This document shows, piece after piece, positions 21,501 to 29,952 of a stretch of DNA of 64,000 nucleotides (positions are counted from its first letter, which is position 1; every line of letters starts with the position of its first letter). Position numbers and translations under genes: made by a program. Under the pieces are notes generated by a model. The model was given only the letters and a program-made list of their open reading frames with translations. It was not told the origin of the DNA and searched no databases. The stretch is from Closterium sp. Naga37s-1. Its lineage: Eukaryota; Streptophyta; Zygnematophyceae; Desmidiales; Closteriaceae. Location: assembly GCA_947471745.1 (NCBI GenBank), contig CANJKZ010000170.1, positions 4,244,001 through 4,308,000 of the forward strand, read 5' to 3'.

Positions 21501-24474
21501 GGGGGGACGGAGTGCGGTAGGGGAAGAGGCGGTAGTAGGGTACCGACTCGTCGAACGTGACGTCCTGAGAGGACAGAACACGGCGAGAGGTGGGGTGGTA
21601 GAACTGCCACCCAGGCGCGTCTGGGGGGAACCCCAGGAAGACGCAAGGAGCAGCACGAGGGGACAGTTTGTCCGCAGACAAGTCGCGGACAAACGCCCGA
21701 GATCCCCAGACCCGGAACGCCGACGCATCGCCCACCTTCCCGGTCCACAGCAAGGCTGGGGAGGTCTCCGGCCTGGAGACCCTGGGGTGAAGGTTGATCT
21801 GACGTGCCGCGTACCTCACCGCAAACGGCCACAGAAAATGGGGGGCAGCCGCATGCATCATAGACGTACGAGCGACGTCCATGACCATGCCAATGCGGCG
21901 CTCAGCAATCCCATTTTGCTGCGGAGAGTCCGGGAGCGTGAAGGTCTGACGGATGCCTCGTGCACGACAGTAGGCTCGCAGAAGGCCAGAGGAGAACTCT
22001 CCGCCTCTGTCCGAGTGCAGACGCAGAACAGGAAAGTCGGAGCCAAAGCTCTGCCTGAGCTGGAGACGAGCTGCGCGGATCCAGTCGATCAGCACCTCAG
22101 TGACATCACCCTTGCCGCGCAAGGGGAAGACTGCGGTGTAACGCGAGTAGTCGTCAACAACGAGCAGGAAGTAGCGCTCGTGACCCTGCCCACGGACGCG
22201 GGCTGGGCCCCACACGTCCATGTGGAGCGTCTGCAACGGGGCCTCTGTCGGAGGAAACTGGGAGGAGTGAGGGGCAGCACGCTGGCGCCCCTCGACACAG
22301 GGGACACAGGTAGGGCCAGGGCCCTGAGGAAGGGGAGGGAGGGACCGGGGGAGACCAGACACTAGAAGACGGGAGGCCATGCCTCTGAGCCGAAGCAGAG
22401 AGGGGTGACCAAGACGGTGGTGCCAGAGAAGAGTCTCGTGAGACAGGAGACGACAAGAACAGGGGGCAGACTCAGGACCAGACCTGGACGCAGCAGCAAA
22501 CACCTGACCCGACGAAGCGACTCTACCAGACTCAGTAACGGGAGGAGACGCAGTGGTCAGTGTGTACAGGCTCGACCCCGGCTGACGGGTAAACGTAGCC
22601 AGGTGTCGGCCTGTGCGAGCCTCTGTACAGTGCGTCACCCGCTGACGTGCAGGAGTGAACTGGTGTACACCCGCATCCTGTAGGTCAGCACCACTCACCA
22701 GGTTCGTAGAGAACGAGGGGAGGTAGAGACCAGACAGGGTGCCAGAGGGAGCCGCCGGACACGGGAGGACTGTGGAGAAGCGAGACAGGACAGGACCCCC
22801 AGAGGGGTCAGCCAGAGACACTGCAACCGGTCGACTCAGCGGTGTGAGTGTGGTGCGGTCCCTAAAGAAGGAGCGAGACGCCCCAGAGTCAAGGGTGAAG
22901 GTGAGGGAGGCCGAAGCCGACGTAGTACCTGAGAGCGCAGACTCACCAGTACCTGAGGACGCAGACACACGAGCACCTAGGGCAGCAGCGTCGCAAGCAC
23001 CTAGGGCAGCAGCCTCACCAGGACCTAGAGCAGCAGTCTCAATACCCGGATCGGGCGGGAAACACCGGTAACAGTCACCCTCATCACTAATAGACACAGC
23101 ATACATGGCAGAGAGAATAGCATCAAAGTCAAGATCATAGATGGCAACACCCGCCCTGGACAGGTCACCCCAACGAGGGATCTCTGAGGCCTCCGGGAAC
23201 TGGTGACGCCACGCGTCCGTCAGGCGGCCAAAGCAGCGCTGAGTGGGGTGGGGACCCCCACACTGCTCACCCGCACGGTCGCCGGTGCGCAAAACGTAGG
23301 AGCACGGACCAAAACCCCCACCTCGCTGACGCGCAGTGTACCACTCACGAAGCTGCTGAGGGGACAAGGTGTCACGACCACGCTGCTGCTGCTGGCGCGA
23401 GCCACCACCGGAGCCACTCCTCTGCGAAGACCCGCGACCAGCACCACCTCCACCCCCGCCGCCTCCTCCGCCTCCGCCGCCTCCGCTACTGCCGCCGCCT
23501 CCACCTCCGCCTCCGCCGCCGCCACCTCCGCCACCCCCGCTCCCACTGCCACCGCCGCCGACACCTCCGCCTCCACTGCCGCCACCGACTCCTCCACCCC
23601 CACCTCCACTCCCACCGCCACCCCCACTCCCCCCACTGCCGCCACCTCCACCTCCACCGCCCCCGCTCGCTCCTCCAGCGCCCTTGCCCCCCTTGCCCTT
23701 GCCAGAGCGGCGTCTCCCACTAGGGGCAGACGCCACACCGACCGACTCAAGACCAAGGAGGTCGGCCGCAGCAGCAGAGGCAACAGAGGGCAGAAGGGGG
23801 GAGGGGGAACACCCCTCAAAGATGGGGGTGCGCGGGTCACCACGAGAGGCCCCTACAGCGACTATGCTCTTCTCGGCCGCTAGGAGGGACTTCTCGAGGA
23901 GGTCAACAGTGAGAGTGGTGGGACAGACAGAGAGAAAGTGGTCCCTGACTACGCGAAGGGAGTCAGGAAGGCGAGTGACTATGTAGTAAAGAGTGATGTA
24001 CATGGGGGGGGGGTTCTTGGCGCAGAAGTCAGCAGGGAGTGCAGCGCGGTAGCGAGTGTCACTAGTGCGGAGGTGCGTAATGAGGTCAGCGACTGTGGGA
24101 AAGGCAGCAAGGTCAGGAAAGAGGTACGGTAGCATGAGACGGCTCAGTGTAGCAGTGGCAGGGGAGGAGTAGCGCGCAACTACAGCGTCGTACAAGGTCT
24201 GAGCACTCTTGTACTGACTAAAGTGTGCACGCTCGGAGGTAGGGAGGTGGCGACGCACAGCAAGACGTGCAGCAGCGTCGCGCGTGGCCCACTGAGAGCG
24301 AACAGTGGCGTCGGCGTCAGCAGCAGGGGCAGTGGAGGCGCCAGAGGTGAGGTCAAAGAGAGAGAGACCATCTGCCCTATCGCACTGTAAGAACAGCTGC
24401 AGGTCATCCACCCAGACCTCAAAGTCAATGGCCCGACCCTCAGCGTCAAAGACTAGAACACTAGGGGTAGCCAT
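18508..24474 (-). CDS. Element D Gag-Pol polyprotein, intact (1,988 aa)
   Basis: I start at the MATPS methionine (24474), matching sister elements, not at the in-frame ATG eight codons earlier. Approximate order by residue: capsid-like Gag (10-200); poly-Gly tract (260-345); zinc-binding-like motif C-x13-C-x3-H-x4-C near 410-440; protease DSG near 529; integrase HHCC zinc site (HHRLGHP near 686, CVPC after it) and DDE residues near 752 (HMDVWGP), 822 (LHSDRGGE) and 858 (NGIAERR); EPGGA repeats (about 1030-1110); RT with DFSTAFLQG near 1576 and YVDD near 1662; RNase H with HADASWADD near 1830, SCEAEIYAG near 1870 and DNKAML near 1907. These activities copy the RNA to DNA and insert it. No frameshift separates Gag from Pol, as in other copia elements. 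No defect is visible. Confidence 0.95.
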   Translation of the reverse strand: MATPSVLVFDAEGRAIDFEVWVDDLQLFLQCDRADGLSLFDLTSGASTAPAADADATVRSQWATRDAAARLAVRRHLPTSERAHFSQYKSAQTLYDAVVARYSSPATATLSRLMLPYLFPDLAAFPTVADLITHLRTSDTRYRAALPADFCAKNPPPMYITLYYIVTRLPDSLRVVRDHFLSVCPTTLTVDLLEKSLLAAEKSIVAVGASRGDPRTPIFEGCSPSPLLPSVASAAAADLLGLESVGVASAPSGRRRSGKGKGGKGAGGASGGGGGGGGGSGGSGGGGGSGGGGGGVGGGSGGGGVGGGGSGSGGGGGGGGGGGGGGGGSSGGGGGGGGGGGGGGAGRGSSQRSGSGGGSRQQQQRGRDTLSPQQLREWYTARQRGGGFGPCSYVLRTGDRAGEQCGGPHPTQRCFGRLTDAWRHQFPEASEIPRWGDLSRAGVAIYDLDFDAILSAMYAVSISDEGDCYRCFPPDPGIETAALGPGEAAALGACDAAALGARVSASSGTGESALSGTTSASASLTFTLDSGASRSFFRDRTTLTPLSRPVAVSLADPSGGPVLSRFSTVLPCPAAPSGTLSGLYLPSFSTNLVSGADLQDAGVHQFTPARQRVTHCTEARTGRHLATFTRQPGSSLYTLTTASPPVTESGRVASSGQVFAAASRSGPESAPCSCRLLSHETLLWHHRLGHPSLLRLRGMASRLLVSGLPRSLPPLPQGPGPTCVPCVEGRQRAAPHSSQFPPTEAPLQTLHMDVWGPARVRGQGHERYFLLVVDDYSRYTAVFPLRGKGDVTEVLIDWIRAARLQLRQSFGSDFPVLRLHSDRGGEFSSGLLRAYCRARGIRQTFTLPDSPQQNGIAERRIGMVMDVARTSMMHAAAPHFLWPFAVRYAARQINLHPRVSRPETSPALLWTGKVGDASAFRVWGSRAFVRDLSADKLSPRAAPCVFLGFPPDAPGWQFYHPTSRRVLSSQDVTFDESVPYYRLFPYRTPSPPPPPLFLVPGPPPVDPLPPQGPAPSGVSQVDAVEPVEVTGDSGAAGGAEPGGAGPGGAGPGGAEPGGAESGGAESGGAEPGGAEPGGAEPGGAEPGGAECGGATPGGALPGGAGPGSAAPGGPPPRVSTRALSRREPLSPQELREWFARRWSRAAGAGGSSATEGAAVAGPGGARTGSTGAAGPAGSTGAGAAEGVGAETTTGGPAGGAPGVARGSGATGGAAGAGAPAGGTGAVPAVSGVATRPRPYFVPLLQQVLGLPPSPGPPPLLEGPQPVPSRSLLQPTSPLPAPSPYTGPTGGLTERREPASRPASPVRAARASGRGSRQRPPPVPGTHRMSLRPSTAPLRAPLPSPPESSLPALPDPASDSLRAASPTVTRLLATVVTDPSFESTAASALVTELVDFAARCRLDYAASLVAESGSACPPSVGGECALGTDVLEDRQEEFQCLAAASPHLVSVLLTPEGDPDALDIPTPRSYAEAIEGPYSSQWQAAMDAEMASWKSTGTYVDAVPPLGANIVSGMWIFRVKRPPGSPPVFKARYVARGFSQRQGVDYFQTFSPTPKMTTLRVLLHVAAHRDYELHSLDFSTAFLQGSLHEEIWLRRPLGFTGSFPPGTQWSLRRPVYGLRQAPREWHDTLRTTLAALGFAPSTADPSLFLRTDTSLPPFYILVYVDDLVFATADTAGLAHVKSELQKRHTCTDLGELRSYLGLQINRDRARRTITLTQSHMVQQVLQRFGFTYSSPQATPLPTRHSLSALPSDESVESSGPYPELVGCLMYLMTCTRPDLAYPLSILARYVAPGRHRPEHMAAAKRVLRYLCSTSGMGLVLGGRSPVVLTGHADASWADDQATQRSSQGYTFSLGSGSVSWRATRSSSVLGSSCEAEIYAGAMAAQELRWLTYLLTDLGEPPRSPPVLYLDNKAMLALCREQRLEHRTKHIALRYFLARELQQRGQLRLAYVASQANTADVFTKALAPCDHQRFCTQLGLVPVLPHLLSS

Positions 24475-24559
24475 GACCCTAGACGACTGGCAGCGCAAAC
24501 AGTAGGGTGAGGGCAGTGCAGTGAAAGGGCGCTGTGCTCACCAGACTGGACAGGTCGGG

Positions 24560-25500
24560 CGGCCCGGAAGGAGGGCGGCGCGGCGGCTCGGCGGCTCGGC
24601 TGCCGGGCGGCTCGGCGGCTCGGCGGCTCCGCTGCTGGGCGGCACGGCTGCTGGGCGGCTCGGCTGCTGGGCGGCTCGGCTGTTGAGCGGCTCGGCTGCT
24701 GGGCGGCTCGGCTGCTCTGCTGTCGGGCGGCTCGGTTGTGCTGCTGAGGGGCAGCACGGCTCGGGCTGCTCGGGCGGTGCGGGCGGCTCGGGCGGCTCAG
24801 CTCCTCAGCGGCACAGGCGGCGTGGGGACCGAGACGGCGGCGCGCGGCTGGGACGGGCGGCGCACTGGCGGCGTGGGGCCGGGACTGCGGTGCGCGGCCG
24901 GGACGGGCGGCTCACGGGCGGCGTGGGGCCGGGACGGGCGGCGCGTGGGCGTCGAGGGGCCGGGACGGGCGGCGCGCGGGCGTCGAGGGGCCGGGACGGG
25001 CGGCGCGCGGGCGTCTAGGGGTCGGGCCGGGTGGCGCGCGGGCGTCTAGGGGCCGGGACGGGCGGCGCGTGGGCGTCGAGGGGCCGGGACGGGCGGCGCG
25101 CGGGCGTCTAGGGGCCGGGACGGGCGGCGCGCGGGCGTCTAGGGGCCGGGACGGGCGGCTCACGGGCGGCGAGGGGCCGGGACGGGCGGCGCGCGGGCGT
25201 CGAGGGGCCGGGACAGGCGGCGCGCGGGCGTCGAGGGGCCGGGACGGGCGGCGCGCGGGCGTCTAGGGGCCGGGACGGGCGGCGCGCGGGCGTCTAGGGG
25301 CCGGGACGGGCGGCGCGCGGGCGTCTAGGGGCCGGGCCGGGTGGCGCACGGGCGTCTAGGGGCCGGGACGGGCGGCGCGCGGGCGTCTAAGGGGCCGGGA
25401 CGGGCGGCGCGCGGGCGTCTAAGGGCCGTGACAGGCGGCTAAAGGGGCCACTAGGGGCCAAGAGAGAGGGGAGCGCGACTCGGGTAGGGGCAGAGTGCGC
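24560..25500 (-). repeat. GC-rich minisatellite leader of element D
   Basis: From about 24930 to 25430 a unit of about 31 bp (core cgggacgggcggcgcgcggg) repeats more than a dozen times. Upstream of that (24560-24800) are ggctcgg-type units. It lies between the 5' LTR and Gag and is open in several frames only because of composition. Confidence 0.85.
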
Positions 25501-25566
25501 TCCGGGCAGGAAAAAAAAACGGTGGGCCCTAGGAACAGTTCCCACGAGGGAACCTGCTCGATACCA

Positions 25567-25701
25567 TGAGAAGAATGAAGAACGAGGATGAATGAACTAT
25601 GAATGAGGTGAGTACATATAGAAAACCCTAATTGGGTTGTACCCCCTATGGGATACCCCACTATAGCCTACACAACAGCATAAGCTATATATGTTCTGAC
25701 A
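25567..25701 (-). repeat. 5' LTR of element D with adjacent primer site
   Basis: 135 bp. 25553-25566 reads tggtatcgagcagg on the minus strand, the likely initiator-Met tRNA primer site. Confidence 0.92.
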
Positions 25702-25886
25702 CAACTCCCTCCCAGAAACTTTTTAGTCTACTAATGACCCGCAAAACAGTCATCTTTCCAACCACCCCGCCACATCACTCACCCTAAAAGCCTCAGTTTC
25801 AGGTGCTGATGTGAAAAAAGTAGTGAGCAGGTCTCCAGTGTTTCTAGTCATAGTAACGATTTCCCTTGAAGACCTCTCAAGCCACG
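25702..25886 (-). other. Captured host intron, 5' part, with a duplicated exon-like copy
   Basis: It starts on the minus strand at the GTGAGT donor (25887-25892). At about 25778-25834 it holds a diverged second copy of the first exon and donor, offset by 110 bp, which would read LLTTFFTSAPETEAFR followed by gtgagtg. The rest is non-coding to the D insertion site. Confidence 0.6.
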
Positions 25887-25892
25887 ACTCAC

Positions 25893-25941
25893 CTTGAGAG
25901 CTTCAATTGCAGGCGCTGACGTGAGCATGGTGGTGAGCAGC
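25893..25941 (-). pseudogene. Captured host exon (GAT domain start) fused in frame to protease
   Basis: The minus-strand frame reads the copia protease segment AVSLA and then, without a break, ELLTTMLTSAPAIEALK, ending at AAG followed by the donor GTGAGT. Joined in phase 0 to the exon at 17491 this gives ...IEALK-DEAVVSLAAQCR..., which resembles the first helices of a plant TOL GAT domain (LL--ML-A---...-VKDE-V--LV-QCR). The capture junction is at about 25941/25942, within the gcaga of the element's SLAD codons. Confidence 0.6.
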
Positions 25942-26660
25942 TCTGCCAGGGAGACTGCAATCGGCCGACTGAGTGGCGTGAGGGTGGTGCTGTCGCAAAA
26001 GAAGGAGCGGGAAGCATCTGAGTCAAGTGTGAAGGTGTACAAGGCCTCAGTAGGCGCAGTACCAGAGAGAGCAGACTCACCAGTACCTGGAGCAGCAGCC
26101 TCACGAGCACCTAGAGCAGGAGACGCACTAGCACCTAGAGCAGCAGCCTCACCAGTACCTAGAGCAGCAGGCTCTATACCTGGGTCAGGCGGTACGCACA
26201 GGTAACAGGCACGGTCAGCACTAGTAGGCAATGCATACATGGTAGTGAGAATAGCATCATAGTCAAGAGCAAAGATATATACCCTATGGCTAAGCAGCTC
26301 CAGCCAGGTGGGGAGCTCAGCCTCGTCGCCAAACTCGGTAAGCCAGGCGTCGCTCAGACGGGCGAAGCAGCGGGACTGTGTGTGACCAAGCGTCCCGCAA
26401 GCCTGACCAGCCCGATCACCTGTGCGAATGACGTACGGGCAGCGAACTGTACTCCGAGACCCTCTACTCTGAGCGTACCACTCGTGAAGCTGCTGGGACG
26501 TAAGTGTTTCTGGCCACTGCCAGATGCTCCCAACTGACCAGCTCCAGGGTGACTGCTACGACGGCTACCGCCACAACCCCAACTAGCGTACCACTCACGA
26601 AGCAGCTGGGGCGTGAGAGACTTGCGTGGACGTCGCTGGAGCTGCATCTGGCCACCGCCA
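25942..26660 (-). pseudogene. Element A Gag C-terminus and protease start
   Basis: Minus-strand pieces: SLTPQ-LLREWYA at about 26450-26640, then in another frame a CYLCVPPDPGIEPAALG segment and a protease start with TLDSDASRSFF (26240-25942). The protease motif reads DSD where sisters read DSG. At least one frameshift separates the pieces. It has the same short, capsid-less Gag as element B. The frame runs on into the captured exon. Confidence 0.75.
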
Positions 26661-27660
26661 GTAGCAGCAGCAGCAGAAGTAGCAGCAGTAGCAGCAGCAG
26701 CAGCAGCAGCCTAGCAGCAGTAACAGGAGTAGCAGCAGTTGCAGCACAGGCAGGGCAGGTGCGGCAAGCAGGTAGGCAGGCAGGCAGGCAGGCAGGCTGG
26801 CAGGCAGGCAGGCAGGCAGACAGGCAGGCAGATGGCGCGGCAGCGCGCGAACAAGGTAGGTGCTCACCAGTGGCGGGAAGGGCAGGCGCTCGCCGGGCGA
26901 GCAAGGGCGGCGCTCGGCGGGCGGCGGCCGGGTAGGCGCACGACGGCGACGACGGTGGGGCCGCGACAGCTGCGGCAGAGCAGGGCCGCATTGGCAGTAG
27001 AGTAGGTCCGCGATAGCTGCTGCAGGGCGGGGTCGCAAGGACTGCTGCAGGGCGGGGCCGCGACAGCAGCAGGAGGCTCCGCGGCTGCTTCTGCAGGGCG
27101 GGGCCGCGACCGTGGCAGGGCGCTCCGCGGCAGCTGCTGCAGGAGCGATGGCGGCAGTCAGTCAGGGGCGGCGTCCAGGGGGGGGGGCGTCGCGACAGGC
27201 CGGGGCGACGTCCAGGAGGGGGGGCGCTGCGACGAACAGGGGCAGCCGCGGCGCGCGGGGCTGCAGCGGGCTACGCGAGCTGCGGGCGCGGCGGGCGAAG
27301 CCGCAACGGGCCGCGCGAGGACGGCAGCCGCGGCGCGCGAGGCTGCAGCGCGACGCGCGGGCAGCGGACGTGACGCGCGGGGCTGCAGAAAGCAGCGCGG
27401 GCTGCGGACGCGGCGCGCGGAGCAGCAGCGAGCCGCGCGCGGGCTGCCGAGGAGCGACTCGGGCAGCTTGGGCGACGCGCGGGGGAAAAACCGGGCCGCG
27501 CGCAGGAATCAGGTCTGCGCGCTCTAAGCAGCAGCAGATCGCGCAGTCAGCAGACAGCAGGCAGCAGGCAGACGGCGCGCGCAGCGCAGCACGTCACAAG
27601 CACAGTCACAGTCAGAGTCGTGGGGTAGCGGTAGGTGGGCCCGAAAAAAAAACGGTCCTA
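26660..27660 (-). repeat. Leader of element A with simple and GC-rich repeats
   Basis: Contains agc trinucleotide runs (26660-26740), a gcaggcag tract of tetranucleotide repeats (about 26765-26830) and a GC-rich segment to about 27600. No coding signature. It is bounded by the primer site at 27669-27682 (tggtttcagagtag on the minus strand). Confidence 0.7.
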
Positions 27661-27682
27661 CGAACCTACTACTCTGAAACCA

Positions 27683-27816
27683 TGTTAGACTCTAGAGACA
27701 GGAATGAATCAACTATGAAAGAGTTGGGTACAAGTATGAAACCCTAGAAGGGGCTGTACCCCATATTGGCTACCCCACTACAGCCTACACATATATAACA
27801 TGCATATACTTTGACA
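27683..27816 (-). repeat. 5' LTR of element A
   Basis: 134 bp, tgttagact...tttgaca. TSD caacc follows at 27817-27821, matching 2017-2021. Confidence 0.88.
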
Positions 27817-27821
27817 CAACC

Positions 27822-28907
27822 GTGCAGATGTTGCTGAAACGCGTCTGGTCTTCTTTGCTCTCTGACGGCGCTAACACATCAGTTGACTTTCAGGACATTC
27901 ATCCTGCATATGTCGCAAAGACCAAGTGCAGCCGCCTTCAGTGGCATTTCTGAAAGAAGAAGATGCAATCAAAGTGCGTCAAGCATCTCTGGAGCATCAG
28001 AAGCTGAATGGAACGTCGTATACATTACATTGGCTGCATACTGAGATCAGGTGGTTTTTAAGGACATACCTGCGAGCATCACACCGGATGCTGTTGAGGA
28101 GTTGCTGGTGAAGTATAAGCTGAAAGTCTGACAAGTCACGCCGTTTCTGGAGAGTCACTGCTTCCACCGCGTTGGGTATCTGGAGCTAACACAAGGGTTA
28201 TCAAGGGGTTGGTTGATAAGAAACGACGTTTCATTCATCAAGTCAACCACCTGTTGGAGCATGGCAAGAAGCTCCTGGTCCATTATCCTATGCTCTCCTG
28301 TCGGCTCTGTGGGGGTCCGCATTATGATAAGTATCATGATGCCTTCACCACTGACCGATAGCATAACATAGGGAAATGGAGCTTGAGCTTAGGTCGTGTG
28401 CATGGGATCAACAGTAACATAGCATCAGCTCGTTTACATGGTCCTGTTTGCCTTACCTGTCATCCATAAACTAACCCTCTGGCCGCCTGTTGCAGCTGCT
28501 TCCCTGACTGCATCGTGCCTGGTGCGTCTGATCCTGCTCGATCCTGCTATCGTCCTGATCTCTAGCGGGAGCTCCAGAGAGGAGTGGATTTGTACTTAGA
28601 CTTGCTGCGGGAAAGCGCACGGGATGCTGTTTGTTGCCGCTGTAGAGCACATAGCTGCTGCGTGTCATCTGCACGGACAGGGAGAGCTGGGTGCGGTTAC
28701 CCGTTTGACGAGGGAAAAGGAGAATCTGCATTCGGTTCGCAAGGAGTATGGGATTTAACGGACCCAGATCGACTTGCCATGGTGATGCGGTTGGAGCGGC
28801 GGTTGTTGCTGCGTTCTGTCTCACCTGCCTGTGGATGTGTAGAGGCAATCAAGGAGTTATTAAATGAATTCACGGAATACTCTGTCGTTTGCGGGCCTGA
28901 ATGTTAA
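27822..28907 (+). pseudogene. LINE ORF1, 3' part
   Basis: Continues the ORF1 sequence cut at 2021, first as VQMLLKRVWSSLLSDGANTS. A Cys/His stretch (CRLCGGPHYDKYHDAF, about 28300-28350) resembles a degraded zinc knuckle. The last open piece (28584-28907) ends at a stop 44 bases past the proposed ORF2 start, so ORF1 and ORF2 would overlap. Several frameshifts and stops are present. The product would be the RNA-binding partner of ORF2p. Confidence 0.6.
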
Positions 28908-29952
28908 CGGCTTGGAGGATTTCATGAAATGGAAACGTACAACGGCATGGATCAACAGCAAGAAAGGAGCTGATGTAATGGTCTTGTCAAATACCCGAAT
29001 AGCTGAAGATGATACTAACTAGTCTGCACTTAATCTCTCTTCTTTTGCTGCCACCACATCTATGACCCGAGCTGGAGGTGTAGCACTTCTCAGCCGGCGA
29101 ACAGATCTCTCCTTCCACAACCCCTTAGCTCACCCTTCAAGAAGGCTATTCAAGACAGAAATCCACTGCTAAAACCTTCAACTTACCCTGATAACGACTT
29201 ATCTCCCTGCAGACAAAGCAGAAAAAAGAGCATTAATCAGAATCGTACTTGGACCAATCTTAAGCCTCATTAGACCAGGCGCTCACCTGCTCATCCTAGG
29301 AGATCTTAACACTATTGAAAACCCACTGCTTAATAAGACCTCTAAACACGGCTCAACCAGAGAGAATGATTTTCTCTACCACCACTGTAAAGCCTTTGAC
29401 ATCTTGGACGCCTTTCGCTCCCTTCACCCATTCGAACGAGAGTTTACCTTCTACTCACAGGCGCATCAGGAGAGCTGTAGGATTGATCGAGCGCTGGTCT
29501 CTCAGTCCTTGCTTTCGCGCCTGGTGCTGGCAGCTCATGTCTCGCCTGATGAACCAGTCTCTGATTATGGCTTTGCCATCCGTGTCGCCTTCAAACTCAA
29601 ATCGCAGCTGCAGCTGGGGCCGAGGATTTGGCGCTTTCATCCTTCACTGCTGCACAGGCCGGGGGCTAAGAAAAGGATCGAGAAGGTTGATCGATCGGTC
29701 ACGCAGAATGGTGGGAGTTTCACAACCCTCATCTCCCGCCTGAACGCCAGCTTACGATCCTATGCAAAGGAGGAGAGCAAGAGGATAAGGGCAACCATTA
29801 CTCATCTTACTACGGTAGTGGCTGCCTTATGTCAAGAGTTCATGCAAAGCACAAAGGATCAGGCGTTGAAAGAGCAGCTGAGGAAGAGGGAGCAGCAGCT
29901 TAAAGAATATTTTGCGTGTCGAAGGGATAGAATGCATACTATGGCTGGGATG
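28864..29952 (+). pseudogene. LINE ORF2: AP-type endonuclease domain
   Basis: ATG at 28864 opens MNSRNTLSFAGLNVNGLED, the classic LNVNG start of LINE endonucleases. Later landmarks are GDLNTIEN (the N/D metal site), SCRIDRALVS (the SRIDH region) and EPVSDYGFAIR, where the usual catalytic His of the SDH motif is Tyr. A TAG after EDDTN, a second stop near 29170 and a frame change break it. The segment ends RRDRMHTMAGM at the edge of solo LTR F and resumes in frame at 30968. It nicks target DNA to prime reverse transcription. Confidence 0.85.

Larger units (their letters stand above)
18166..25701 (-). mobile_element. Copia element D, intact and probably recent
   Basis: LTRs of 135 bp at 18166-18300 and 25567-25701 are identical by eye. 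TSD caact is at 18161-18165 and 25702-25706. Primer site, polypurine tract and one uninterrupted Gag-Pol frame are all present. It is inserted in the intron of the host fragment carried by element A. It is the only autonomous-looking element in the window. Confidence 0.94.
2022..27816 (-). mobile_element. Copia element A: chimeric LTR retrotransposon carrying a host gene piece, with B, C and D nested inside
   Basis: Two 134-bp LTRs (2022-2155 and 27683-27816) flank the unit, and the 5-bp duplication caacc lies outside both (2017-2021 and 27817-27821). Read on the minus strand the order is: 5' LTR, primer site, GC-rich leader, the C-terminal end of Gag, the start of protease (to about 25942), a host gene fragment (25941-25702 and 18165-about 16689), the RNase H end (16688-16680, 9250-9121, 2408-2182), polypurine tract and 3' LTR. 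Integrase, RT and the Gag capsid region are missing. B, C and D inserted later, each with its own duplication. The LTRs differ at about 7 positions, 5 of them in the outer 20 bases of the left copy. Confidence 0.85.

Noticed and set aside
28500-28900. Separate host gene upstream of the LINE endonuclease
   Set aside because: The frame lies exactly where ORF1 should end, overlaps the ORF2 start by 44 bases and continues the sequence interrupted at 2021.
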